NCBI RefSeq assembly: GCF_900095695.1
Contig: NZ_FMIQ01000005.1
Coordinates: 1-64,000 of the forward strand
DNA from: Hafnia alvei
Lineage (GTDB): Bacteria > Pseudomonadota > Gammaproteobacteria > Enterobacterales > Enterobacteriaceae
Length of the DNA stretch: 64,000 bases
Reading direction: 5' to 3'
The notes under the pieces are model-generated. The model was given only the letters and a program-made list of their open reading frames with translations. It did not search any database and was not told the DNA's origin. Shown one piece after another: positions 16,843-23,971 of this stretch; within the stretch, counting starts at the first letter, position 1; each line of letters starts with the position of its first letter. Both the position numbers and the translations under genes were made by a program.

Positions 16843-17982
16843 ATGGCACGTTCTTTCAATCGATTAGCGCTGGTATGTGCGCTGGCGGTATCTGCCCCCG
16901 TTATCGCAACGACTTATCCTCTGACCATCACAGACACATCCGGCCAGCGTATTACCTTGCAGCATGAGCCGAAGCGCATTGTGGTGCAGGATGGGCGTGA
17001 CATCATGACGCTGGCATTGCTCGATCGTGCCGATCCGTTTAGCCGAATTGTGGCGTGGAACAATTTGCTGAAAAAAAGCGATCCTGAAACGCTTGCGGTG
17101 CTGAACCAAAAGTGGCCGGGAGAGGCAGATAAGATTCCTGATATGGGCTTTAGCGATAAGGGCGAGGTGAATTTAGAAAGCGTGATAGCACGTAAACCGG
17201 ACTTAATGATAGCTCAACTGCGTGCCAAGCCTGCGCTAGCCGATACCGGAGTGCTGAAACAGCTGGCGGCACTGAACGTTCCCGTGGTGTTCGTGGATAC
17301 CTTTTTACAGCCTATCGCCAATACGCCGAAAAGCATCCAACTGTTAGGTGAAGTACTTAATCGCGAACAGGAAGCGAAAGAATATACCGATTTTTATCAG
17401 CAGCACTTGCAGGCAATAACGTCGATAACCGCCAAAGTCACGCCAAAACCGCGCGTATTTGTTGAAGCAAAAGCGGGCGTTGGCGGGGCGCAAGCGTGCT
17501 GCTTTACCCATGCGCACGTTGGTTTTGGCGGTATGGTTGAGGCGATCGGCGCGGAGAACCTCGGGTCTGGGTTATTACCGGGCGCGACTGGTGAAATATC
17601 GATGGAGAAAATGATCAGCCTGAAGCCGGATGTTTACGTGGTTTCCGGTGCTCGCTGGAAAAATAAAGACAGTATTGCTATTCCATTCGGTTACGGTGTC
17701 ACGTCGCAGCAGGTGGATGACCGTTTTGGTCAGTTGAAAGCCCGCAATGGATTCAACCAAATAAAAGCCGTGCAGGAAAACCATCTGTATGGCTTGTACC
17801 ACAATTTCTATAACCATCCTTACAACATCGTAGGATTGGATTATTTAGCCAAGTTTATTTATCCGCAGCAGTTTACCGACCTTGAGCCTGCACAAACCTA
17901 CCGCACCATCATTGCGAAATTTACCCAGATCCCACAGTCCGACGCTGTTTTTGGCGCAGAGGCTCCAGTGAATAAAAAATAA
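16843..17982 (+). CDS. Periplasmic binding protein of an iron/siderophore-type ABC importer (orphan)
   Basis: The 379-residue product has a cleavable signal peptide (MARSFNRLALVCALAVSAPVIA), followed by PLTITDTSGQRITLQHEPKRIVV, the standard opening of FepB/FecB/BtuF-type (FecCD-linked) binding proteins. Two lobes are suggested around ESVIARKPDLMIAQ and EKMISLKPDVYVVSG. An unusual CCFTHAH segment lies near residue 215. AGGAG precedes the ATG. No cognate FecCD permease or ATPase is adjacent: the next genes are a convergent nickel-type system of another ABC class. It may lend specificity to a permease encoded elsewhere. A Fur-like box supports a role in iron or metal-chelate uptake; the exact ligand is unknown. 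Confidence 0.8.
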   Translation: MARSFNRLALVCALAVSAPVIATTYPLTITDTSGQRITLQHEPKRIVVQDGRDIMTLALLDRADPFSRIVAWNNLLKKSDPETLAVLNQKWPGEADKIPDMGFSDKGEVNLESVIARKPDLMIAQLRAKPALADTGVLKQLAALNVPVVFVDTFLQPIANTPKSIQLLGEVLNREQEAKEYTDFYQQHLQAITSITAKVTPKPRVFVEAKAGVGGAQACCFTHAHVGFGGMVEAIGAENLGSGLLPGATGEISMEKMISLKPDVYVVSGARWKNKDSIAIPFGYGVTSQQVDDRFGQLKARNGFNQIKAVQENHLYGLYHNFYNHPYNIVGLDYLAKFIYPQQFTDLEPAQTYRTIIAKFTQIPQSDAVFGAEAPVNKK

Positions 17983-18017
17983 GTTGTAGAGTTTATGGTG
18001 TTGTTTACCAGACTCTT

Positions 18018-18075
18018 ATTTTAGGGAGAGCACACCGATGGGGTCGTAGCGGCGCAAGCCCCGTGTATCTCGGTC
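18018..18075 (+). repeat. Dispersed repeat, short copy (inverted partner at 23671-23757)
   Basis: Contains CACACCGATGGGGTCGTAGC, GGCGCAAGCC and CCGTGTATCTCGGTCG in the same order as the reverse complement of 23671-23757, but lacks about 30 central bases of that copy. It lies just beyond the last gene of the nickel-type operon and may act as its 3' hairpin. Confidence 0.75.
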
Positions 18076-18129
18076 GTATAAGCAAACGATGTTGGTCGAG
18101 TTTTGGTGTTTTTATCCATAACCCAATAA

Positions 18130-18720
18130 CTACGCTATCACCTCGACGCGCGTGCAAATCTGCTCCAACAATGCCCGCTGATGACTAAAAATAATCATGC
18201 TCAGCGGGCGCTGCTGCGACTCAATGATCAGTTGCTGCCAGATATCCCGCTGAATATGAGGATCGAGCTGTGCGGTGACCTCATCGGCAATTAACACCCG
18301 CGTGCGGGGATCTAACGCTCTTAACAGCGCAATACGCGCCAGCTCGCCGCCAGAAAGTTGGTTGGGCTTACGGGTTAACCATTCTGCTTTGACGTGAAAA
18401 CGAGAAAGTTGTTCAGCATCCGGGTGCCAAGCATCGCGCAATGCTTGCCCCGTGGTGCGGTAAGGGTTGAACGTCAGTTCAGGATGTTGAGGAACGAGCT
18501 GAACAGGGCAATATCCCTTGCAAGGTAACGCCGCATCGTCAAGCGTAATACTCCCTTGCTGATAAGGCTGCCAGCCGGCTAATACCCGTCCTAATGTTGT
18601 TTTTCCGTAGCCGCTAGGGGCTGAAATTCCTACCCGCTCTCCGGTCAAAACGTTGAGCGAAAAGTCATGCCATAGCTGGCGCTTATCTTGTTCTATGCTG
18701 AGCGCTGAAATACGCAACAT
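18130..18720 (-). CDS. ABC importer ATPase (NikE-like), short
   Basis: The 196-residue ATP-binding subunit has Walker A APSGYGKTT (about residues 34-42), signature LSGGELARI, Walker B VLIADE and switch His in IIFSHQR. It is much shorter than NikE or OppF (260-330 residues): the C-terminal oligopeptide-type extension is absent and the core itself is compact. The start ATG at 18720 shares one base with the upstream stop (TAATG), so translation is probably coupled. It is the last gene of a five-gene operon of the NikABCDE order. Confidence 0.85.
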   Translation of the reverse strand: MLRISALSIEQDKRQLWHDFSLNVLTGERVGISAPSGYGKTTLGRVLAGWQPYQQGSITLDDAALPCKGYCPVQLVPQHPELTFNPYRTTGQALRDAWHPDAEQLSRFHVKAEWLTRKPNQLSGGELARIALLRALDPRTRVLIADEVTAQLDPHIQRDIWQQLIIESQQRPLSMIIFSHQRALLEQICTRVEVIA

Positions 18721-19538
18721 TAAACGCGCCTCATTTTACAGGTTGCGAGATCATCAGCGGGCACGTGGGTAAATAACGGATGGTGCTCCGGCTGAGCGAG
18801 CCAGTGTTTTTGTAGCGTAGGGCTGCCGTGCCCGTTTTTTAGAGCGTCGATCGTGATGTCATCGCTGACCCGCCCTTCGTTGAGGGCGACGATACGATCG
18901 GCGAAGCGAGCGGCTAATGACAAATCGTGAGTCACCCACAAAACACCGGCGCCTTGTGCACTGAGATCGCGTAGCTGCTGCAACAGCTGGCAGGCCAGCG
19001 GCTCGTCGAGCCACGCGGTGATTTCATCGGCCAGAATATAGTGCGCGCCGCCCAATGCGGCATTACAGGCGAGCACTCGTTTGGCCATTCCACCAGATAA
19101 CTGACGAGGATATTTCAGCAAAACGTCGGCTTGCAGTTGGTAATGTTTAATTTGCTGTTCGAGAGCAAGCGCACAGGTATGGCTGCCGCTCAGGTGCAGG
19201 CTGCGAGAGAGTTGAGTGCCAACGTTGAGCAGTGGATTGAGAGAGCTCACGCCCTGTGGCACATAACATAAGGTGTTACCGCGTAACTTTTGGCATTGCA
19301 GCGCATCAAGCGCTTCGCCGTTTAAGCGAATATCGCCGCGTTTGCGCAGGTTCTGCGGCAGTAGGGCTAAGGCGCTCTGCAGCAATAAACTTTTTCCTTC
19401 GCCGCTGCCGCCCACCAACGCGACCACTTCGCCACGGCGTAGCGTAAAATTAATATTGCTCAGGATGGGCGACCATCTTTTACGACCAAACCAGCTATAG
19501 CGAGCGCTTTCGATAGTCACATTGTCGAAATTCAGCAT
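18720..19538 (-). CDS. ABC importer ATPase (NikD-like)
   Basis: The 272-residue ATP-binding subunit has Walker A GGSGEGKS at about residue 44, Q-loop CYVPQGVSSLNP, signature LSGGMAKRV, Walker B YILADE and switch WVTHDLSLA. The order QGVSSLNP matches the dipeptide/nickel class. I start at the ATG 19538 (MLNFDNVTIESA), which has AAGGA upstream and overlaps the preceding stop by seven bases; the frame to 19580 has no better signal. It pairs with the following short ATPase to make a heterodimeric motor. Confidence 0.87.
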   Translation of the reverse strand: MLNFDNVTIESARYSWFGRKRWSPILSNINFTLRRGEVVALVGGSGEGKSLLLQSALALLPQNLRKRGDIRLNGEALDALQCQKLRGNTLCYVPQGVSSLNPLLNVGTQLSRSLHLSGSHTCALALEQQIKHYQLQADVLLKYPRQLSGGMAKRVLACNAALGGAHYILADEITAWLDEPLACQLLQQLRDLSAQGAGVLWVTHDLSLAARFADRIVALNEGRVSDDITIDALKNGHGSPTLQKHWLAQPEHHPLFTHVPADDLATCKMRRV

Positions 19539-20347
19539 GATTGATTCCTTAGCCATAGCTGTTGAATCGCGCGAGCACATTGATCAAACAGCAAAACGAT
19601 CAGCAGCAGAATCAGCCCCGGAAATACCGCCAGCCACCAGCAACCGTTGCTGAGAAAACGCAGTGCGTCAGACAACAAAATGCCTAACGAAGGCTCATGC
19701 GGCGCTAGGCCGAAGCCGAGAAAGCTAAGTGCCGCGCTGTGTAACACCGCATGCGGAAACATTAATAGCGTGCCAACAAACCATTGAGGCGCTAGAGCAG
19801 GCAAATAATGCGCTCGCCAGCAATACCAGCGGCTATTTCCTAAACGCTGGGCAAGCGTCATATAGTCGCTGGTGCGAATACGCTGTGCTTCGGCGCGCAG
19901 AATCAATGACAGCTTCGGCCAGTGGGTTAACGCCACGGCCAAAATAACGCCGTGTTTGCCACCGCCAACGGTAAAGCAGATGAGTATTAATAACAGCAGG
20001 TGCGGCAACGACAGCAGGGTATCAACGAGTAACCGCAGCATATGATCGAGCGCGGGATGCAGCAGTGTCAGGCTGGCAACCAGCATGGCGATGATCCCGC
20101 TACACAGCGCAGCGCCGATACCAATCTGCAGGCTCGTTAGCGCGCCTTGAAAGCAGCGCAACCACAGATCGCGCCCCAGATTATCAGTACCAAACCAGTG
20201 TACGGCGCTAGGCGCTTGATAGCGTGCCAGCAGATCCAATGGGATATCTGACGAGAGCAACGAAATCCCATACAGCGTGAGAGTCACCAGCACGAGGGCC
20301 GAAAGCACAAAGCGTAACAGCGACGGCGCGGGGTTATGCAGCATCAT
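19532..20347 (-). CDS. ABC importer permease (NikC/DppC-like)
   Basis: The 271-residue inner-membrane subunit has about six helices. HWFGTDNLGRDLWLRCFQGA near residue 50 is the hallmark N-terminal segment of DppC/NikC permeases. The EAA loop reads EAQRIRTSDYMTLAQRLGNS, followed by LPALAPQWF, and later AALSFLGFGLAPHEPSLG, another hallmark. The start ATG overlaps the upstream stop as ATGA. It forms the channel with the preceding NikB-like permease. Confidence 0.88.
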   Translation of the reverse strand: MMLHNPAPSLLRFVLSALVLVTLTLYGISLLSSDIPLDLLARYQAPSAVHWFGTDNLGRDLWLRCFQGALTSLQIGIGAALCSGIIAMLVASLTLLHPALDHMLRLLVDTLLSLPHLLLLILICFTVGGGKHGVILAVALTHWPKLSLILRAEAQRIRTSDYMTLAQRLGNSRWYCWRAHYLPALAPQWFVGTLLMFPHAVLHSAALSFLGFGLAPHEPSLGILLSDALRFLSNGCWWLAVFPGLILLLIVLLFDQCARAIQQLWLRNQSC

Positions 20348-21363
20348 TGACGTTCCAAAATTCGATTCATTCTTGCCAACAGCACCGCGGCTAACGTATT
20401 TCCGCCAAAGACTAACAGGGTGCTGAATAATACGATGCCCATCAACAAAGGAATATCGCCGCGCAGGCCCGCATCAATTGTGGCTTGCCCCAGTCCGGGA
20501 TAGGCAAAGATTTTCTCTGCCAGCAGAGAACCACCGAGTAATTCACCTACCGAGGCAAATTGAAGACACAGCGCGGGCGTCAGCGCGTGGCGAAATACCT
20601 GAATCCGTAATAGCGACCAGCCTGAATCACCTTGTGCCTGCGCGTAGCGTACGAAGTCACTGTGCATAACTTCGGCGACTTTCTCGCGGGTATGCAATGC
20701 GATCTGTCCCAAGCCCATCAGACTGAGCGCAATCATGGGCAAAATCAGGTGGCGAATGCGTTCAACGATCGTTGCATCCTGTGCGCTGCTACCCGGCTCC
20801 CAGGCACAGCATACGGGAAACCATGGCCAGTGGACGGCAAAAATAACCAGCAGTAAAAGCCCAACCCAAAAAGTGGGCAGTGATGACAACAGATAGCTGA
20901 TACGGCAAATCAAGCGGTCGGGCCAACGGTTGAGATAGCGGCCCGCGCTAAAGCCTAGCAACATGCCTAAAAAACCGGATAACAACCATGCGCTGGCCAA
21001 TAAGGCGAAAGAGGTGGCGAATCGCTCGCCGATCACGTCGGCTACGGGCGCATTATACAGCATCGAGTAGCCAAGATCGCCGTGCAGCACCTGTGAGAAC
21101 CAGTGCCAAAAGCGCAGCCACAGCGGTTGATCTAATCCCCAACGGGCGGCAATCAACGGGTATTGCTGCGGGGGAACATGCAGCAAGTCATTGCCGATAT
21201 AGGCACGAATGGGATCGATGGGGGAAAAACTGAGCAGCGTGAACGTGCCCGCCGACACCAGCGTCAGCAGGCAGGCTAAACGAAAGAGGGTATACACAGC
21301 CTGACGCAAACCGCGTAAACGCGTGAGTATCAGGCTGAGTTCGGCGAAGCGTTTTAATGGCAC
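20344..21363 (-). CDS. ABC importer permease (NikB/DppB-like)
   Basis: Inner-membrane subunit of about 339 residues. DPIRAYIG then ARWGLDQPLWLRFWHWFSQVLHGDLGYSM is the DppB/NikB-type periplasmic region, SYLLSSLPTFWVGLLLL and LPMIALSLMGLGQIAL are conserved helices, and the EAA loop is DFVRYAQAQGDSGWSLLRIQVFRHALTP-like. The start is uncertain: the GTG at 21363 has GGAAG five bases upstream and overlaps the end of the binding-protein gene by ten bases; a TTG at 21375 is the longest possibility. The product lies between the binding protein and the NikC-like partner. Confidence 0.86.
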   Translation of the reverse strand: MPLKRFAELSLILTRLRGLRQAVYTLFRLACLLTLVSAGTFTLLSFSPIDPIRAYIGNDLLHVPPQQYPLIAARWGLDQPLWLRFWHWFSQVLHGDLGYSMLYNAPVADVIGERFATSFALLASAWLLSGFLGMLLGFSAGRYLNRWPDRLICRISYLLSSLPTFWVGLLLLVIFAVHWPWFPVCCAWEPGSSAQDATIVERIRHLILPMIALSLMGLGQIALHTREKVAEVMHSDFVRYAQAQGDSGWSLLRIQVFRHALTPALCLQFASVGELLGGSLLAEKIFAYPGLGQATIDAGLRGDIPLLMGIVLFSTLLVFGGNTLAAVLLARMNRILERQ

Positions 21364-22943
21364 GTCCACTTCCAATCTTGCAGATTATTGAGAACGGACC
21401 AGCTACCGTGAATTTCAGGTGCCGCTTTACCTAAATCGACGCAGGGGTTGGCTAAGTAGGTATGCTGCACATTGAGCAACCAAGCCCAAGCCGCATCGCC
21501 TTGCACGCCCGCACCCGTTTTGCCATCCCATTCGACCTGTTGCCAGAACGGTACCGCTTTTTGCCACGTTGGCGCATCGAGCGCTTGCTGCAGGTGCTGA
21601 TCGACGATCTTGTTGCTGTAATAGCCCGGATTGTAATACTCCACGCCGGCCGCTTTGCTGCTGTAATGATGATACAGCTCCATCGGATCTAAACTGCCCC
21701 AGCCAAACAGCGTTGGGTTTGCATGCATGTTGCGTTCGACGGTTTCCCAACTGCCGGACTGCAAATCCATTTTGATACCCAGTGGTTGAAGCATCGAGCG
21801 GACGGCCTGCGCCAGATCGCGGCGGGTGCTGTCGCCGCTGGTATACCACAGGGTTAATTCGGCTTTCTGACCATTTTTCACCCGCACGCCGTCACTGCCG
21901 ACTTTCCAGCCCGCGTCGTCTAAAATCTGCTTGGCTTTGGCAATGTCACCGTCTTTAAACGCTGCGGCTTTGCTGTCCCAAGGTAATCCTTGAACCGCAC
22001 TGTAGGCAGGGATCGCGTGGCCTTCCATCAGTTGATCGGCGAGCAGTTGGCGGTTAATGGCGTAGTTGATGGCACGACGAATGGCGATATCGGCGGTGAC
22101 GTTATTGCCAATCGGATAACCATTGGCGTCTTTTTTCCCTGCCTGCGTGGTTGGGAATACGATGCCTCGATTTTCTACGCTTGATCGCACCCACAGCTTC
22201 AGGCCATTTTGTCCGCTTACCGACATAGATGGCGCAATACGCACCAAGCCAAGCTGACCGCTTTGTGCTGCCGCATAGGCACTGTCTTCATCTAAAAAGA
22301 CAAAAACTAATTTATTGAAATCATTTTTGTGGCCGGCGTAATAAGGGTTTGCTTCAACGATGAGCTGTTGACCCGGCTCAAAGCTTACCAGTCGATAAGG
22401 GCCCGCACCGATAGGCTTCTGAGCGTAGGTTTTAGCATCATATTTTTCTGCGGAAACAATGCCCAGTGAGCCTAATACGTTAACGAAAGTGCTTTGCGGT
22501 GCGGAGAGCGTCATTTCTACGCTGCGCGAATCTAGCGCTTTTGCCGAAGCAAAGTTGCCCATATCGATCTTGCCGCCGCCGCGTGCGGCTTGGTTGTAAG
22601 TGAAGGCGACATCTTTGGCCGTGAGCGGTGAGCCGTCAGAGAATTTTAAGTTAGGCTTTAGCGTTAGCGTCCACGTTTTGCCATCCTCGCTGTTGGTGAC
22701 TTTTTCTGTCAGCAGGTTATCCCAGCTAAGATCGGCCTTTTGTTTTAACAGTGGGCTATGTAACAGCAAGTAGCTACCGTGGCTCCAGCCAAGTAGCGGA
22801 TCAAAACCTTCAGTCGGCTCTTCGCCAATGGCCAGTTTAAGCGTGTGCTGCGTGGCTGGTTGCGCGCTGGCGTGAGAAATAAGTGGCAGTGCGCCAAAAA
22901 TGAAGGCGAGTGCGTAGGGCAGCGCTTTTAGTTTTAGTGGCAT
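21354..22943 (-). CDS. Nickel/peptide-class periplasmic binding protein (NikA-like)
   Basis: Family 5 (Dpp/Opp/Nik) solute-binding protein of 529 residues. It has a signal peptide of about 29 residues (MPLKLKALPYALAFIFGALP...), then HTLKLAIGEEPTEGFDPLLGW, the cluster signature around WTLTLKPNLKFSDGSPLTAKDV, and the C-terminal region GWGSLDPMELYHHYSS. The operon order (binding protein, two permeases, two ATPases) is that of nikABCDE and Yersinia yntABCDE. A NikR-like operator lies upstream, which favours nickel over peptides, but I cannot confirm ligand residues. The ATG at 22943 has AGGA six bases upstream. No urease or hydrogenase genes are nearby. Confidence 0.82.
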   Translation of the reverse strand: MPLKLKALPYALAFIFGALPLISHASAQPATQHTLKLAIGEEPTEGFDPLLGWSHGSYLLLHSPLLKQKADLSWDNLLTEKVTNSEDGKTWTLTLKPNLKFSDGSPLTAKDVAFTYNQAARGGGKIDMGNFASAKALDSRSVEMTLSAPQSTFVNVLGSLGIVSAEKYDAKTYAQKPIGAGPYRLVSFEPGQQLIVEANPYYAGHKNDFNKLVFVFLDEDSAYAAAQSGQLGLVRIAPSMSVSGQNGLKLWVRSSVENRGIVFPTTQAGKKDANGYPIGNNVTADIAIRRAINYAINRQLLADQLMEGHAIPAYSAVQGLPWDSKAAAFKDGDIAKAKQILDDAGWKVGSDGVRVKNGQKAELTLWYTSGDSTRRDLAQAVRSMLQPLGIKMDLQSGSWETVERNMHANPTLFGWGSLDPMELYHHYSSKAAGVEYYNPGYYSNKIVDQHLQQALDAPTWQKAVPFWQQVEWDGKTGAGVQGDAAWAWLLNVQHTYLANPCVDLGKAAPEIHGSWSVLNNLQDWKWTCH

Positions 22944-23048
22944 GTGGATTCCTGATCGTCCCATTATTTTTGTATGACATAAAACGCTGGGATTTATAGC
23001 AGACGCCTATCTGCGCAAACATGATTTGTGTCAACTCGAACCGGCAAA

Positions 23049-23076
23049 GTATGCACTTTTTACTTTTTTTGCATAC
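23049..23076 (-). promoter_or_regulatory. NikR-like operator upstream of the nickel-type ABC operon
   Basis: GTATGC, exactly 16 bases, then GCATAC; the E. coli NikR operator is GTATGA-N16-TCATAC. The dyad extends to ten-base perfect arms (AAAGTATGCA / TGCATACTTT). A minus-strand -35 TTGACA at 23029-23034, with a 17-base spacer to GATAGG, lies just downstream, heading toward the binding-protein gene. The spacing match is the main support. Confidence 0.6.
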
Positions 23077-23236
23077 TTTACGCATGACCAGATTTTTTTT
23101 GCGCTCATTTAGCCTACATTTCTGGCTGAAATGTTTGTGACGAGACATAATTGATTGTTATCAATATACGGAATTATCACTTGGTGGGCAGAATACAATC
23201 AGGTGAGATTTATGGCTCTGGATAAAAGGAAGAACG

Positions 23237-23626
23237 ATGGATTGGTATCTGAAGGTTCTGAAGAACTATTTCAATTTTCGTGACCGCGCTAGACGTAGAG
23301 AGTATTGGTGGTTCGTACTGATAAACGCCATCATCACAATTCTATTGGGGTTCGTACAGGATGCATTAGGCTGGAGCAATGAGAGTGGCGAAGGCGTGCT
23401 GACCGTGGTTTACGGCCTGCTGTTAATTATTCCTTCGATTGCGGTTATGGTTCGCCGTCTCCACGATACTGACCGCAGCGGCTGGTGGGTGTTGATCGGT
23501 CTTATCCCGATCGTTGGCTGGTTTGTGTTGTTTATCTTCGCCGTCTTCGATAGCCAACCAGGCAGCAACCGTTTCGGAGCTAACCCAAAAGATGTTGCCG
23601 CGCCGACATCGTCGATTATTAGCTAG
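23237..23626 (+). CDS. DUF805 inner-membrane protein (YhaI-like)
   Basis: The 129-residue membrane protein resembles E. coli YhaI/YhaH: start MDWYLKVLKNYFNFRDRARR, then EYWWFVLINAI, RRLHDTDRSGWWVLIGLIP and DSQPGSNRFGANPK, all hallmark DUF805 segments. Three or four membrane helices are likely. Function is unknown. The ATG has AAGGA eight bases upstream. It is divergent from the nickel-type operon and could share the palindromic operator region. Confidence 0.85.
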   Translation: MDWYLKVLKNYFNFRDRARRREYWWFVLINAIITILLGFVQDALGWSNESGEGVLTVVYGLLLIIPSIAVMVRRLHDTDRSGWWVLIGLIPIVGWFVLFIFAVFDSQPGSNRFGANPKDVAAPTSSIIS

Positions 23627-23670
23627 CCTGAAAAAACATGGTTTTTAGGAAGTAATGACGTTGGTTTAAG

Positions 23671-23757
23671 AGATCGAGATACACGGGTCTACCACACCGC
23701 GGGGCGCTCAGGCGGCTTACGCCGCTACGACCCCATCGGTGTGGTCCCCCTAAAATG
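23671..23757 (-). repeat. Dispersed repeat, long copy (inverted partner at 18018-18075)
   Basis: On the minus strand it reads CACACCGATGGGGTCGTAGC, then GGCGTAAGCCGCC, then CCCCGCGGTGTGG and CCCGTGTATCTCG. Nested dyads (CCACACCGA with TCGGTGTGG; GGGG with CCCC; GGCGGC with GCCGCT) give a strong stem-loop. The remaining bases to 23971 hold the PBP2 promoter, but I cannot place it. Confidence 0.75.
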
Positions 23758-23971
23758 TAACTTTAGCGGCGTGCATTACACATCAATTGGCTATTTTCCT
23801 CTTAATTACACTTGTCTTGTCACATTTCACGAATATATTCACATCCTGAAACAATGATGATGACTCATTAGCATCACCGTGGTTTCACTCGCTGCAGATT
23901 GTGTTTAGCCTTAGCGTCCGTTTAATTATTGAGTGAATCCGACAGGTCGTTTTGCACCTGTATCTCCAGTC

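Noticed and set aside
23909-23931. Possible PhoP box (TGTTTA...CGTTTA) before the PBP2 paralogue
   Set aside because: The two half-sites are 11 bases apart instead of five, so the direct-repeat geometry is wrong.
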